From: Treponema denticola
GTDB lineage: Bacteria; Spirochaetota; Spirochaetia; Treponematales; Treponemataceae
Length of the DNA: 64,000 bases
Direction: 5' to 3'
Assembly (NCBI RefSeq): GCF_024400535.1
Contig: NZ_CP038800.1
Location: 2,418,001 to 2,482,000 of the forward strand
Of the stretch, positions 24,607-34,651 are shown one piece after another. The position numbers were made by a program, and so were the translations under genes. The notes below the pieces were generated by a model. That model was not told the DNA's origin and made no database searches. It saw nothing but the letters and a program-made list of their open reading frames with translations. The first letter of the stretch is position 1; the number at the start of each line of letters is the position of its first letter.

Positions 24607-26457
24607 ATGAGAAAGATAGTTAATGGTTTTGTTTTAGCTCTAACGGCAGTGCTGATTGTGCTGCCTTTTATAATCCATATAACCGTAGGTTTCGGTAAAA
24701 ACGGTTTAGAGTATGAACGTTTGATTGTTCAGCTGGTCTTTGTATTTGCCTGTTTTGCAGGTATAATAACCACAATAGAAAAGCGGCAGCTGAATATAGA
24801 AGTCTTTACTTCTAAATTAGATAAAAAACTCCAATCAATCATACACGGGTTTATATCATGTGTAAATATAGCAATCCTCACAGCGGTATTTTTCTCGGTA
24901 TTCCCAAACTATAATATGCTTTCTTCTGAAGATCATGTTTTATATATTCCTATAAAAATTTTCTTCTCAGCCCTCCCTCCAATGTACTTGACAATGCTTA
25001 TATTGGAAATAAAAAGAAACAAGTGCATAGTTTCAAGCATACTAGGTCTTTTTATAGGATTACTGATAAGTACGGGCTCAATTTTAGGCCTTTTAAATCT
25101 AATACTCGGCTCATGGTACCCTGAAATAAACGATTCAGGCCTTGCAATTCTTTTAAGCGGTATTTCCGCATCAGTTCAAATTTTTTCGGAAAATGCTATT
25201 TGGCCGATTGTTTTAGTATTTACTATTCTCAGCCTTTTCGGAATGCCCCTTTATATTGCACTTTCAGGTCTGGCATATTTTGCCTTTATGACCACGGGAG
25301 GATATGTCGAAAGTATCCCCATGGAAACTTACGGTATTTTAACGGATACATCCATAGCGGCAATCCCCCTATTTACGGTTGCAGGCTACCTTTTAGCAGG
25401 AGGAAGCGCAGGAAAGAGGCTGTTGAACTTTGTAAAAAACTCTGTAGGGTGTATAAGAGGCGGCGTTGTTATTGCAGCAGTACTGGTTGCAACATTTTTT
25501 ACAACTTTCACCGGAGCATCGGGAGTAACCATCTTGGCCCTAGGAGGGATTTTAAGCGTAATTTTGACAGGATCAGGCTATTCCGAAGATGATTCGGAAG
25601 CCCTTATAACAGCCTCCGGTTCCATAGGCCTTTTATTGCCCCCAAGTTTGGCCGTTATAGTCTATGGAGCAACTAATTTTATGAGCGTAAACATCTTTGA
25701 CCTCTTTAAGGGAGCTATTCTTCCGGGCATTCTTTTAGCCCTGTCAATGATGACTATAGGAATCATAAAGGATAAAAACTTAAAAAGAATTAGGTTTTCA
25801 AGGGAGGCTTTTTTTCAAAGTTTTAAGTCTGCATCTTTTGAGCTCTTGCTCCCCCTATTAATAGCAGTTCTCTATTTTAGAGGTTATTTTACCCTTTTTG
25901 AAACTGCATCTTTTACGGTTTTATATTCGTTTATATTGGAAGTATTTATAAGAAAAGACTTGAGCATAAAAAAAGCTCTTGACCTTGTTTTACAAAGCAT
26001 ACCTGTTGCAGGAGGTGTGCTTGTAATAATAGGAGCTGCAAAGGGGCTTGCTCTCTTTTTGGTATATGCAGGCATTCCTGAAATTCTTTCGGATTTGGCA
26101 ATAACCTTTGTAGGATCTAAAATTTTATTTTTGCTGCTTTTGAATATCGTGTTATTGATAGTAGGCTGCATTATGGATCTATATTCGGCAATTTTAGTCG
26201 TTTCGCCCTTGGTAATCCCTGTTGCTGAGAGCTTTGGAATACATCCTGTTCATACAGGTGTTATATTCTTAACAAACCTAGCCCTTGGATTCTTGACACC
26301 GCCTATAGGAATGAACCTTTTTATAGCAAGCTATACATTTAAAAAACCTGTAATAAAAATCGTCAAAAGTATTCTACCCTATCTTGCAGTTCAATTTCTT
26401 ATTTTACTCTTAATTACATATATTCCGTGGTTTAGCATGGTCTTTATCGGGGAATAA
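24607..26457 (+). CDS. Fused TRAP transporter permease (DctQ-DctM, TatQ-M)
   Basis: 616 residues. Residues about 1-180 form the four-helix DctQ-like small subunit, and the rest is the DctM large subunit with a dozen membrane segments. DctM landmarks: LFGMPLYIALSGLAYFAF, AAIPLFTVAGYLLAGGSAG, TGASGVTILALGGIL, the GSIGLLLPPSLAVIVYGA turn, and FLTPPIGMNLFIAS. The two subunits are fused as in T. pallidum Tp0958. It would import the solute captured by TatP using a sodium gradient. It ends the operon; a weak hairpin follows. Confidence 0.92.
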   Translation: MRKIVNGFVLALTAVLIVLPFIIHITVGFGKNGLEYERLIVQLVFVFACFAGIITTIEKRQLNIEVFTSKLDKKLQSIIHGFISCVNIAILTAVFFSVFPNYNMLSSEDHVLYIPIKIFFSALPPMYLTMLILEIKRNKCIVSSILGLFIGLLISTGSILGLLNLILGSWYPEINDSGLAILLSGISASVQIFSENAIWPIVLVFTILSLFGMPLYIALSGLAYFAFMTTGGYVESIPMETYGILTDTSIAAIPLFTVAGYLLAGGSAGKRLLNFVKNSVGCIRGGVVIAAVLVATFFTTFTGASGVTILALGGILSVILTGSGYSEDDSEALITASGSIGLLLPPSLAVIVYGATNFMSVNIFDLFKGAILPGILLALSMMTIGIIKDKNLKRIRFSREAFFQSFKSASFELLLPLLIAVLYFRGYFTLFETASFTVLYSFILEVFIRKDLSIKKALDLVLQSIPVAGGVLVIIGAAKGLALFLVYAGIPEILSDLAITFVGSKILFLLLLNIVLLIVGCIMDLYSAILVVSPLVIPVAESFGIHPVHTGVIFLTNLALGFLTPPIGMNLFIASYTFKKPVIKIVKSILPYLAVQFLILLLITYIPWFSMVFIGE

Positions 26458-26552
26458 AAAGGCTTTTATAAAAATCGGCTGCCGCCTTTATCAAAAAGCC
26501 GCAGCCTATTAATTACCTTAAGACTTGTAAAAATATAAGGGCAATGTGTAGA

Positions 26553-26981
26553 TTAAACCCTGCTTTTGTCTTTTACAGCTATAATAGCTCCCAAAATCAT
26601 CAAATGGCGTGAAAATAAAGAAAGATAATTTAAAACCGACATTGTGCTTCCAAATACATTTCCGTTTATCGGTCCTATTATATCAATGAGAACGATATTT
26701 ATAATCCATAAGATCATAAATATGATTAAGATTATATTTGTTAATCTTATCTCGCCTGAAAAAAATTCAACAATTAAAAAAACTCCGGCAATGAGTTCTG
26801 CAACTGCAAGACTTATTACTATGATGGTTGTAATTATTCGGCTTTTAAAAACCGCATCTAAAAGGGCAACCGCCTGCCCCAATTCCCCTGCATTCGATCT
26901 GATTAACCCCAAGATACCGGCAACAATCAAAAAAAATGCCAGAGCAATTTGCAATACTATAAGGCCTACTGTTCTTTTCAT
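26553..26981 (-). CDS. Small four-helix membrane protein of unknown function
   Basis: 142 residues from ATG 26981, set by GGAGGT 5 bp upstream. Four hydrophobic segments (about 5-27, 48-70, 81-100, 115-133). Short polar loops, RSNAGELGQAV and IGPINGNVFGST. It looks like the DoxX/DUF4064-like small membrane protein class, but I cannot assign a named family. It is convergent with the TRAP operon and stands alone. Confidence 0.7.
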   Translation of the reverse strand: MKRTVGLIVLQIALAFFLIVAGILGLIRSNAGELGQAVALLDAVFKSRIITTIIVISLAVAELIAGVFLIVEFFSGEIRLTNIILIIFMILWIINIVLIDIIGPINGNVFGSTMSVLNYLSLFSRHLMILGAIIAVKDKSRV

Positions 26982-27146
26982 AAGAACCTCCATAAATTAA
27001 AATCGGAGCCGTTTAAGCTCTTATTATTGTATCGGAACAAGTTTCTTTTTCCTGTAGACTGAGAATTTCAATTAGCATACGATGTTGACATTTTTGTCTT
27101 CATTTTTTAAAATGAGAAAGCGTTTAATAATCGGGATGGTATTTAG

Positions 27147-27887
27147 ATGAAAAATGTTAAAATAGAAATTTGTGCGGGATCCTTTGAGGATGCCGTCTTG
27201 GCGGAAAAAGCGGGGGCTTCAAGGATTGAGCTTAATTCTTCTCTTTTTTTGGGAGGATTGACTCCATCTCTTGGAACATTAAAGATGGTTAAAAGAGAAA
27301 CTCATCTTGAGGTTATGACCATGGTAAGGCCCAGAGCTGCCGGTTTTTTTTACTCTTCTTATGAGTATAAGACTATGCTTGAAGATGCAAAACTTTTTAT
27401 AGATAATGGAGCAGACGGCATTGTCTTCGGTTTTCTAAAAAAGGACGGAACTATCGATTCAAAACGGTGTGAAGCTTTGATAAAAATTGCAGGGGGAGCG
27501 GATAAGGTTTTTCATAGAGCTATTGATGTGGTGCCCGACCCCTTAAAGGCGCTGGATGAACTTATTTCTTTAGGATTTACCAGAGTTTTAACCAGCGGGC
27601 AAGAACCCACAGCCTACGAGGGAGCCGACTTAATTGCAAAAATGGTGAAGCGTGCAAAAGGCAGAATCGAAATTTTACCCGGCGGCGGCATTACCGAAAA
27701 AAACGCTTCAAAAATAATCAAGCTCACGGGTGTTGATCAGATTCACTTTGCAGCCCTAAAACGCAGAGAAGAACCGTCTACCAAGGCAAATCCTTCAATC
27801 TACTATGGAGGAGCCCTCTATCCGCCTGAAGACAGCATCGAGGTTGCCGGTCTCGATGAGATGATAAGGGTAATGGAAAGCTTGTAA
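27147..27887 (+). CDS. cutC: CutC family protein
   Basis: 246 residues. It has the CutC TIM-barrel landmarks: IEICAGSFEDAVLAEKAGASRIELN at residues 6-30 in overlapping pieces, GLTPSLG, VMTMVRPRAAGFFYS, ADGIVFGFL, VFHRAIDVVPDP, VLTSGQ, and ILPGGGI. The family is linked by name to copper homeostasis in E. coli, but direct copper binding is weakly supported and related human CutC is a metal-binding barrel of unsure reaction. GGGATGG precedes the ATG. Confidence 0.93.
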   Translation: MKNVKIEICAGSFEDAVLAEKAGASRIELNSSLFLGGLTPSLGTLKMVKRETHLEVMTMVRPRAAGFFYSSYEYKTMLEDAKLFIDNGADGIVFGFLKKDGTIDSKRCEALIKIAGGADKVFHRAIDVVPDPLKALDELISLGFTRVLTSGQEPTAYEGADLIAKMVKRAKGRIEILPGGGITEKNASKIIKLTGVDQIHFAALKRREEPSTKANPSIYYGGALYPPEDSIEVAGLDEMIRVMESL

Positions 27888-27989
27888 TTTTTTTATTTAT
27901 CGATAATTTATTAGTTCGGACTAGAAGAAAACAAGAATGTTATTTAGGATTTGCCGGAATATATACTCAAGTTTTAACTATTCGCCCTC

Positions 27990-28018
27990 TTGAAACAAAA
28001 TATAAAAAAAGATATAAT
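27990..28018 (+). promoter_or_regulatory. Promoter upstream of ribF
   Basis: TTGAAA (27990-27995), 17-bp spacer, perfect TATAAT (28013-28018). The ATG is 15 bp after the -10 box, so the leader is at most about 9 nt. No Shine-Dalgarno is visible. Confidence 0.7.
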
Positions 28019-28033
28019 CTTCCACTGTAATAG

Positions 28034-28897
28034 ATGGATGATTTTAAGATAATTTCGTGGGAAGAGCTTGTTGAAGCAGCTCAGTCTATTTTAACCGGTT
28101 CGGATTTTTTCCCCGAAGGAAAAGAAACAGCGATTAGTGTGGGCGGTTTTGACGGCCCCCATAAAGGCCATGATAAGCTTTTAAGGCAAGTTTTAAATTA
28201 TGCAGCCGAAAAAGCCCTTGTTCCGGGGCTTGTTACTTTTTTCCGCTCACCGGCAGCAGTAAAAAATAAGGCTTATTCGGGCGATGTTTCATCGCTCAGG
28301 CTAAGATTAAAAAAGTTTCAGGAATTAGGTTTTCATTTCATTGTACTTATTGACTTTTCCGCAAGTTTTGCTAAAATAGAAGGAACTGCGTTCTTTGATA
28401 TTCTTATAAAGACTATCCGTATGAAGTATTTGGCTGTAGGCAGCGATTTTTTATGCGGATATCGCCGAGGATTGGGGGTTGACGATTTAAAAGAAATCGC
28501 CCCTCAGAAAGGCTTTTGCTTTGATTCCATCGATCCCGTGAATCGAGGCTCCCTTAAGATTAGCTCCAGTGCTATCAGGGAGGCTGTACGTTTAGGGGAT
28601 TTTTCCCTTGCAAAAGAGCTTTTGGGTTATCCTTTTTTATTTGATTTCGTAGGTTTGCCGTGGGAGGTAAAGGACAAAAACACAATTTTTGCTCCCAAAG
28701 CATATATATCGCAGATTCTTCCGCAAAGCGGGAAGTATAGGGTCTTGGTTCAAAAAACAGACAGACAAGAACAAGAAGCTCATTGCCTTATAGATGACGA
28801 GGGGCTGCTCTTGTATTTTTCTGAAAAGGATTCAAAAGGTTTTGAGCTAAAAGACCTTAATAATTTTGACACTATAGAATTTATTTGTAAGGAGTAA
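28034..28897 (+). CDS. ribF: FAD synthetase-like protein (RibF, adenylyltransferase half)
   Basis: 287 residues. The nucleotidyltransferase half is clear: SVGGFDGPHKGHDKLL (residues about 36-51) with the HxGH-type motif, LVTFFRSPA, VGSDFLCGYRRG and ISSSAIREAV matching ISSTxIR. In bacterial RibF this adds AMP to FMN. The C-terminal 90 residues fit the position of the riboflavin kinase domain but I do not see its GxxxGRxxGFPTAN motif; instead there is LPWEVKDKNTIFAPKAYI and a beta-rich end. So kinase activity is doubtful. It is followed at 3 bp by rpsO, the normal bacterial neighbourhood. Confidence 0.82.
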   Translation: MDDFKIISWEELVEAAQSILTGSDFFPEGKETAISVGGFDGPHKGHDKLLRQVLNYAAEKALVPGLVTFFRSPAAVKNKAYSGDVSSLRLRLKKFQELGFHFIVLIDFSASFAKIEGTAFFDILIKTIRMKYLAVGSDFLCGYRRGLGVDDLKEIAPQKGFCFDSIDPVNRGSLKISSSAIREAVRLGDFSLAKELLGYPFLFDFVGLPWEVKDKNTIFAPKAYISQILPQSGKYRVLVQKTDRQEQEAHCLIDDEGLLLYFSEKDSKGFELKDLNNFDTIEFICKE

Positions 28898-28900
28898 GTA

Positions 28901-29170
28901 ATGGCAGTTACTAAAGAACAAAAAGCATCGATCGTAAAGAAATTCGGTGCAAGCGAAAAAGACACAGGCGATGTAAAGGTGCAGATTGCCTTATTGACCG
29001 AAAAAATTAATCAGTTGACAAACCACTGCAAGGAGCATCCTAAAGATGCAGGCAGCCGACGAGGTTTGATCAGCATGGTAGGTCATAGACGCAGTTTGCT
29101 TAAATACTATCGCAGAACAGACATTGAAGGTTATAGAACTATTCTTAAAGAGCTTAACCTTAGAAAGTAG
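28901..29170 (+). CDS. rpsO: 30S ribosomal protein S15
   Basis: 89 residues, exact family length. The pattern [32 protein letters not shown] and [14 protein letters not shown] is diagnostic for S15. It binds 16S rRNA early in 30S assembly. AAGGAG overlaps the end of ribF, so it is translationally linked. The order ribF-rpsO-pnp is widely conserved. Confidence 0.98.
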   Translation: MAVTKEQKASIVKKFGASEKDTGDVKVQIALLTEKINQLTNHCKEHPKDAGSRRGLISMVGHRRSLLKYYRRTDIEGYRTILKELNLRK

Positions 29171-29176
29171 TTTGAT

Positions 29177-29219
29177 AAGGTGCAGGGGCAGAAAGACTGA
29201 ATTCTTGTCCTTGCGCCTT
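29177..29219 (+). promoter_or_regulatory. rpsO-pnp intergenic stem-loop
   Basis: Arms 29177-29190 and 29206-29219 pair over 14 positions (three G-U). In E. coli the same spot holds a terminator and RNase III processing site controlling pnp. No strong U-run follows, so processing is more likely than full termination. Confidence 0.65.
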
Positions 29220-29285
29220 TATCTTTATTTATTGAGTTTTAAAATTGATGTAATTTTAAAGAAGAGATTTTCAAAGAGAAAAATA

Positions 29286-31382
29286 ATGAGAAAAAGAGTA
29301 ACTTATAAAATCGGCGAACATGATTTAATTTTAGAAACCGGTTATTTGGCAAAACAGGCCAACGGTTCTATTTATGCGGAATATGCCGGTTCCGCAATTT
29401 TAGCTACAATCTGTGCTTCGGGACAGGCTCAGGAAGGTTTAGACTATGTCCCCCTAACGGTTGATTATAACGAAAAATATTATGCAGCCGGAAAAATCCC
29501 CGGAGGCTTTATAAAAAGAGAGGGTAGACCAAAGGATAAGGAAATCCTTGTTTCCCGTCTTATAGACAGGCCAATGCGCCCCTTGTTTAACAAAGAATTC
29601 GGACGGGAAATTCAGCTTGTTCCCACCTGTATTTCAACGGATATGATAAATCCGCCCGACATCCTTGCAGTTATCGCAAGCTCCGCAGCCGTTCATATTT
29701 CGGATATACCATTTGACGGCCCCGTTGCAGCGGCCCGTGTTGCCTATAAAAACGGCGAATATATTATAAACCCGACCTTTAGCCAAATTGAAACGGCCGA
29801 TATGGAAATCGTAGTTGCCGGAACAAAAGAGGGTATTACCATGGTCGAAGGCGGTGCTAACGAGGTTTCCGAAGAGGTCATGCTTACAGCCTTGGAAAAA
29901 GCCCATGAAATGATCAAGGCTCTTTGCAAGATGCAGGAAGATTTACGCGAACTTGCCGGAAAAGAAAAACTTCCCCTCGTTCCCCTTGAAGCCGAGCTTG
30001 AAAATAAGCAGGCAATTTATGATGAAGCCTTCCCCCGTTTAAGCAAAACCCTCTATCTTTCAACAAAGATGGAACGCCGCGAAGAATCGGACAAGGTAAA
30101 AAAAGAATTGGCCGAAAAATATGCAGAACAGCTTGAAGACGAAATTCAGCTTAAACTTTTTAATGCCCTCTTTGAAAAGATGGAGTATAATATTTTAAGA
30201 ACCAATATCTTGGACAAGGGCTTGCGGGTTGACGGAAGAGGCACTAAGGACATTCGTCCCATAACTTGCGAAATCGGAGTTCTTCCCCGTCCCCACGGTT
30301 CGGCCGTCTTTACACGGGGCGAAACCCAGTCCTTGGGTGTTGTAACGATAGGAACAGTCTTTGACGAACAGATATATGATGACATCGAGGGCGACAGAAG
30401 AGAAAACTTTATTCTTCACTATAACTTCCCGCCATTCTCTGTAGGAGAGGTCGGAAGGCTCGGAACGGGTCGAAGGGAAATCGGGCACGGAAACCTTGCG
30501 CACCGCTCCCTTTATCCGATGGTTCCCGAAAGGGAAAAATTCCCCTATACGGTCCGTGTTGTTTCAGAGGTCTTGGAATCTAACGGTTCTTCTTCGATGG
30601 CTACCGTATGTTCGGGAACCCTTTCTATGCTTCATGCGGGCGTTCCCATGAAAAAGCCTGTTGCAGGTATTGCCATGGGGCTTATCACCGAAGGAAATGA
30701 CCGTTACGCTATTCTTTCCGACATTCTTGGAGAAGAAGATCACTTAGGCGATATGGACTTTAAGGTTGCAGGTACGGCCGACGGAATTACGGGCTTCCAG
30801 ATGGACATAAAGATTGCAGGTGTTTCGCCTGAAATTATGAAAAATGCCCTTGCACAGGCCAAAGAAGGAAGAATGCATATCCTCGGCATAATGAATCAGT
30901 GTATCTCCGCTCCCAATGCAGAACTTTCCCAATATGCTCCAAGAGTTGAGATGATTACAATACCCGAAGACAAGATCGGTGCACTAATCGGCCCGGGCGG
31001 AAAGAATGTAAAAGCCATTTCGGATAAGTATAATGTAACAATCAATACCGAAAATGACGGTACCGTAACCATTTACGGCAAGGACGGAACTTCGGATCTT
31101 AAAGGTGCAAAGCTGATTGTTAAGGGCATCACAAGCGATCCCGAAGTCGGAATGATCTATGACGGAACCGTAAAAAAGATTATGGACTTCGGCGCCTTTG
31201 TCGAAATCCTTCCCGGAAAAGAAGGCCTTTGCCATATTTCAAAACTTTCACGCTCCAGAGTCGAAAAGGTTTCGGATGTGCTTAAAGAAGGACAGGAAAT
31301 ACCCGTTAAACTTTTGGAAATCGATAAACTCGGAAGGCTCAACCTTTCTTATGTCGATGCTCTTGAAGAGCGTTCTAAATAA
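29286..31382 (+). CDS. pnp: Polynucleotide phosphorylase
   Basis: 698 residues from ATG 29286; a longer frame overlaps the rpsO region and is not used. Two RNase PH-like domains: the first with [32 protein letters not shown] and [12 protein letters not shown], the second with [38 protein letters not shown] and the metal-binding [22 protein letters not shown] domain ([15 protein letters not shown]) and an S1 domain ([23 protein letters not shown] in pieces) follow. It degrades RNA 3' to 5' with phosphate. A stem-loop lies upstream, a terminator after. Confidence 0.97.
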   Translation: MRKRVTYKIGEHDLILETGYLAKQANGSIYAEYAGSAILATICASGQAQEGLDYVPLTVDYNEKYYAAGKIPGGFIKREGRPKDKEILVSRLIDRPMRPLFNKEFGREIQLVPTCISTDMINPPDILAVIASSAAVHISDIPFDGPVAAARVAYKNGEYIINPTFSQIETADMEIVVAGTKEGITMVEGGANEVSEEVMLTALEKAHEMIKALCKMQEDLRELAGKEKLPLVPLEAELENKQAIYDEAFPRLSKTLYLSTKMERREESDKVKKELAEKYAEQLEDEIQLKLFNALFEKMEYNILRTNILDKGLRVDGRGTKDIRPITCEIGVLPRPHGSAVFTRGETQSLGVVTIGTVFDEQIYDDIEGDRRENFILHYNFPPFSVGEVGRLGTGRREIGHGNLAHRSLYPMVPEREKFPYTVRVVSEVLESNGSSSMATVCSGTLSMLHAGVPMKKPVAGIAMGLITEGNDRYAILSDILGEEDHLGDMDFKVAGTADGITGFQMDIKIAGVSPEIMKNALAQAKEGRMHILGIMNQCISAPNAELSQYAPRVEMITIPEDKIGALIGPGGKNVKAISDKYNVTINTENDGTVTIYGKDGTSDLKGAKLIVKGITSDPEVGMIYDGTVKKIMDFGAFVEILPGKEGLCHISKLSRSRVEKVSDVLKEGQEIPVKLLEIDKLGRLNLSYVDALEERSK

Positions 31383-31386
31383 AAAG

Positions 31387-31424
31387 AAGCATGGAGCCGG
31401 TTGTTCGGCCCATGCTTTTAAATT
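31387..31424 (+). terminator. Rho-independent terminator after pnp
   Basis: Arms 31387-31399 and 31406-31417 form a 12-bp stem with one bulged A, then TTTT and a further T run. Confidence 0.8.
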
Positions 31425-31453
31425 TTGCGCATGGTGATTTTAGGAGATTGTAA

Positions 31454-31888
31454 ATGGAAGTTTTTACAAAATTAAAAGAAGGAGCCCTTTTACCGGAATA
31501 TAAAACGAGCGGATCTGCCGGAGCGGATTTGCGGGCCCTTATTGAAAACCCCATTATCTTAAAACCCATGCAAAGATGCTTAATTCCTACAGGCCTTTCA
31601 GTTGAATTACCTAAGGGAATTGAGCTTCAAGTGCGTCCCCGATCGGGGCTTGCCCTAAAACATGGTATTACCGTCTTAAACACTCCCGGCACTGTAGATT
31701 CGGACTACCGCGGAGAACTCGCCGTTCTTTTAATAAACCTCGGAAATGAAGACTTTAAAATAGAAAACGGGGACCGCATCGCCCAAGCCGTTATTGCCCA
31801 AGCTATTCAGGCTGACTTTGTTCAAAAAGATGAATTATCCAATACCGAACGAGGAGCAGGGGGCTACGGTTCTACGGGAATAGCATGA
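31454..31888 (+). CDS. dut: Deoxyuridine triphosphatase (dUTPase)
   Basis: 144 residues. All five trimeric dUTPase motifs are seen: [40 protein letters not shown] and [10 protein letters not shown]. It hydrolyses dUTP to dUMP and keeps uracil out of DNA. AGGAGA lies 7 bp before the ATG. The next gene, lptF, begins 18 bp later. Confidence 0.97.
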   Translation: MEVFTKLKEGALLPEYKTSGSAGADLRALIENPIILKPMQRCLIPTGLSVELPKGIELQVRPRSGLALKHGITVLNTPGTVDSDYRGELAVLLINLGNEDFKIENGDRIAQAVIAQAIQADFVQKDELSNTERGAGGYGSTGIA

Positions 31889-31906
31889 TTAAAAAGAGCA
31901 CAGCTT

Positions 31907-33040
31907 ATGAGAAGCCTATCATTTAATCATAAAACAATCTTTATATATGTTTTTAAAGAACTCCTTTTATATTTTATAGTTTCTTTTTTATTTTTGTTTT
32001 TTATTTTCTTTGTTAATCAAATTCTTTTGATGGCTGAGGAGATTCTATCAAAAAAAGCTCCCGTCAAAGATGTTCTGATGCTTTTGTTTTATTCCCTCCC
32101 CTTTGTCATTGCAACAACAGCACCATATTCGGCTTTAATAGGGACTTTAATGTGCTTAGGCCGTTTTTCGGCAGACTATGAATTTATTTCGATGAATGCC
32201 TTAGGCATTTCGACTTCTTTTATTTTGATTCCTGTCTTTTCTCTCGGAATTTTAGTTTCGATAGGTTCATTTATAACAAACGATATTTTAATTCCTAGAG
32301 GTACTATAAAATTTAACGAGGTTCTTTACAATATTGCTTCTTCAACTCCGGCCCTAGAACTTGAATCATATTCTATAAAGAGAAATGACAATTCTATAGT
32401 TGTTTCAGGCTTAATAAAGGATAACTCTATACATAATCTTTTAATCATTGACTCGTCACAGCATGGTGCAAAAAGGTTTTTATCGGCACCTAAGACCGAT
32501 GTAATTAAATCAAATGACAGTTCAATCATCATGCAGCTTGAGATGCAAAATCCTCGCCTTTTAAATTTAAATTTGAATGATTCTTCCAAATTCGATACCG
32601 TATACGGAGAAAGTATAACCTATAATGTTCTTGCAAAGGATGTTGCCCCGAAATTTATTTCAAGCTCAGGTCCAGACAAAATGACTTCTTACGACCTAAT
32701 AAAAGACATAAAGCAAAAAAAGGAATCAGGAGATACAAGTCAGCGTCTTTTAAATATTTATATAATGGAGCTGCACAGAAAATTCTCCGTCCCCTTCGGC
32801 GCCTTATTTTTTGTAATTCTTGCATTTGCTATAAGCCGATCAGGAAAAACCTATGATCAAAGCACGGGCTTTATAATAGGACTTTTAATCTCTGTTGCTT
32901 ATTGGGCATTTTTAATAGGAGGACAAATGTTCTGCCTTGAATCGGGTATAGAAATAAACGGAGCTTTTGTAATGTGGCTGCCTAATATACTCCTTGTAGT
33001 ATGCACTTCCGTGCTTGCAATAAAAAGGATTCTAAAATGA
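31907..33040 (+). CDS. lptF: LptF/LptG-family permease (first of pair)
   Basis: 377 residues. N-terminal membrane helices (IYVFKELLLYFIVSFLFLFF), the conserved family stretch ALIGTLMCLGRFSADYEFISMNALGIS, a periplasmic beta-jellyroll region (about 130-260) and three C-terminal helices ending in ILLVVCTSVLAIKRI. It fits YjgP/YjgQ proteins that, with LptB, extract lipid from the inner membrane towards the LPS bridge. T. pallidum and T. denticola are thought to lack classical LPS, so the lipid moved here may be another glycolipid. Its stop overlaps the next start (ATGA). Confidence 0.88.
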   Translation: MRSLSFNHKTIFIYVFKELLLYFIVSFLFLFFIFFVNQILLMAEEILSKKAPVKDVLMLLFYSLPFVIATTAPYSALIGTLMCLGRFSADYEFISMNALGISTSFILIPVFSLGILVSIGSFITNDILIPRGTIKFNEVLYNIASSTPALELESYSIKRNDNSIVVSGLIKDNSIHNLLIIDSSQHGAKRFLSAPKTDVIKSNDSSIIMQLEMQNPRLLNLNLNDSSKFDTVYGESITYNVLAKDVAPKFISSSGPDKMTSYDLIKDIKQKKESGDTSQRLLNIYIMELHRKFSVPFGALFFVILAFAISRSGKTYDQSTGFIIGLLISVAYWAFLIGGQMFCLESGIEINGAFVMWLPNILLVVCTSVLAIKRILK

Positions 33041-34110
33041 AGTTAATTCACCGCTACTTACTAAAACTTTTTTTACCTACATTCATTGCTGCAATTCTTT
33101 TTTTTGTTTTACTTTTGCAGTTGGGTGATTTATTTGCAAATATAATCTCATATCTGCAAAATGAAGCAAGGTTTAAAGACATATTAAAAGTTATGTGGCT
33201 TTATCTTCCAAAATGTATTGCATATTCCATACCTTTGGCCATCCTTTTTGCAGGTTCATACACAATGGGGAATTTATATGCGCAGAATGAACTTACTTCA
33301 ATCTTTTCAGCAGGGATATCATTAGGGCAATTTACCCTTCCCCTTTTAATACTAGGACTATGCCTTTCAATCGGAATGATTTTCTTTGAAGACAAAATAG
33401 TTATAAAATATTTCTACGAAAAAACGCAGCTTTCAAAAAAGCTTTTGCAAGAAGAAGAAAGTTTAGACAGACAAGATTTAATTCTCCTATCAGAGCTGGG
33501 AAAAATTGTTTATACGGCAGACTATTTTAATGCCGAAAGCAAAACTCTATCAAATACATATATAATAGTCCGGGATGAATACGGAAATCTTTCTTTAATC
33601 ATCAAAAGCTCCCGTATATTTTGGAATGAAGACCGATGGACAGCGGATAATGCAGAAGTGTATAAATTTGATGAAAAAAATATGGTAACATATTTAAATA
33701 AAATTCCTGATGATATAATACTTTCAGAGGCACCTGCTAATTTTCAAAGAAATTTAAGTTCCGTAGATGAAATGAAGATATCTGAAGCTAGGGCATTTAT
33801 AGAAGCTCTCAAAAAAAACGGCCTGCCCTTTTATGAAGCTCTTTCAAAATATCACAGGCGTTTTTCATTTCCATTTACAATTTTTATAGTCTTGTTTTTT
33901 TCGATTTCTTTGGGCGGCAAATTTAAAAAGAATATCCTACTGATGAGTATATTATTCAGTTTAGGAATAGCAACTCTTTTCTATGTTACGGAAATGGTAA
34001 CTATGCTGTGTGCAAAATGGGAATACATTTCTCCCTTAGCCGGAGCATGGACCCCCATTTTGATATTTTTTCTTTTAAGTATTTATTTACTGCGTAATTC
34101 CCGCACTTAA
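33037..34110 (+). CDS. lptG: LptF/LptG-family permease (second of pair)
   Basis: 357 residues from ATG 33037, overlapping lptF by 4 bp. It has the same plan as the previous gene: N-terminal helices, the landmark IPLAILFAGSYTMGNLYAQNELTSI, a periplasmic domain of about 120 residues and C-terminal helices (FTIFIVLFFSISLGGKFKKNILLMS in pieces). Together with LptF it should make the heterodimer of an LptB2FG-type transporter. The stop codon overlaps the convergent stop of the DUF308 gene by 4 bp. Confidence 0.87.
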   Translation: MKLIHRYLLKLFLPTFIAAILFFVLLLQLGDLFANIISYLQNEARFKDILKVMWLYLPKCIAYSIPLAILFAGSYTMGNLYAQNELTSIFSAGISLGQFTLPLLILGLCLSIGMIFFEDKIVIKYFYEKTQLSKKLLQEEESLDRQDLILLSELGKIVYTADYFNAESKTLSNTYIIVRDEYGNLSLIIKSSRIFWNEDRWTADNAEVYKFDEKNMVTYLNKIPDDIILSEAPANFQRNLSSVDEMKISEARAFIEALKKNGLPFYEALSKYHRRFSFPFTIFIVLFFSISLGGKFKKNILLMSILFSLGIATLFYVTEMVTMLCAKWEYISPLAGAWTPILIFFLLSIYLLRNSRT

Positions 34111-34625
34111 TTATCTTTAAGAATAATAAAAAGCCAAATACTGCTTATCCCGTTTATCAAAAAGCCGAAACCTATCAAACTTGCAAAGAGGCCTGAAATG
34201 CTTGCAGGATTAAAAAGGCCGGAAAGACCTATTAAGCATACAATCCCGGCAAAGATAAGCCAAAGCCACCACAGCTTCACACCGAATCTTTTTAGATCGA
34301 ATGACTTTTTGATCTCAATAGCTCCCAAACAAACCAAAAATAGTCCGAGCACTAGCCCGATAAGACCAAGAACGGCGCTTGGATTTACAAGGCAAAAAAG
34401 ACCCAGTCCTATAAGAATGATACCCAATACCAAAAAGGTATTCATCTTGATTGAAAGAAACTGATAAATTTCGATAAAGCCGTAAACGATTAACGAAATA
34501 CCTACAATAGTTACAATAATTCTTGTTATACTGTCAGGATTAAATATACAGACAATTCCCAATACCGTAGACATTACTGCAATAGCCAAAAAGATCATAG
34601 AATAAGATAATTTTTTTTCAGACAT
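34107..34625 (-). CDS. DUF308 (HdeD-like) membrane protein
   Basis: 172 residues with six hydrophobic segments arranged as three similar pairs: MIFLAIAVMSTVLGIVCIF-NPDSITR, LVLGIILIGLGLFCLVNPSAV and LWLIFAGIVCLIGLSGLFNPASI. The N-P-x-S/A motif at the end of each pair is the DUF308 mark. Some members (HdeD) act in acid resistance; the role here is unknown. AAGGAG precedes the ATG. The gene is convergent with lptG and their stops overlap. Confidence 0.85.
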   Translation of the reverse strand: MSEKKLSYSMIFLAIAVMSTVLGIVCIFNPDSITRIIVTIVGISLIVYGFIEIYQFLSIKMNTFLVLGIILIGLGLFCLVNPSAVLGLIGLVLGLFLVCLGAIEIKKSFDLKRFGVKLWWLWLIFAGIVCLIGLSGLFNPASISGLFASLIGFGFLINGISSIWLFIILKDN

Positions 34626-34651
34626 ATAAACTCCTTATAAATAATACGATT

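Noticed and set aside
26460..26552. GGCTGC/GCAGCC hairpin after the TRAP permease as a terminator
   Set aside because: Only 6 paired bases, mismatches inside, and no clean T run. Left out as a feature.
27888..28033. A ~48-codon open frame between cutC and ribF (residues like RRKQECYLGFAGIYTQVL)
   Set aside because: No start or ribosome site, no family, and the ribF promoter lies inside it. It might be a gene relic, but one short open frame is not enough.
29124..29285. Longer pnp start overlapping rpsO
   Set aside because: PNPase homology begins with [10 protein letters not shown] at 29286; the upstream extension is not PNPase-like and runs through the stem-loop.
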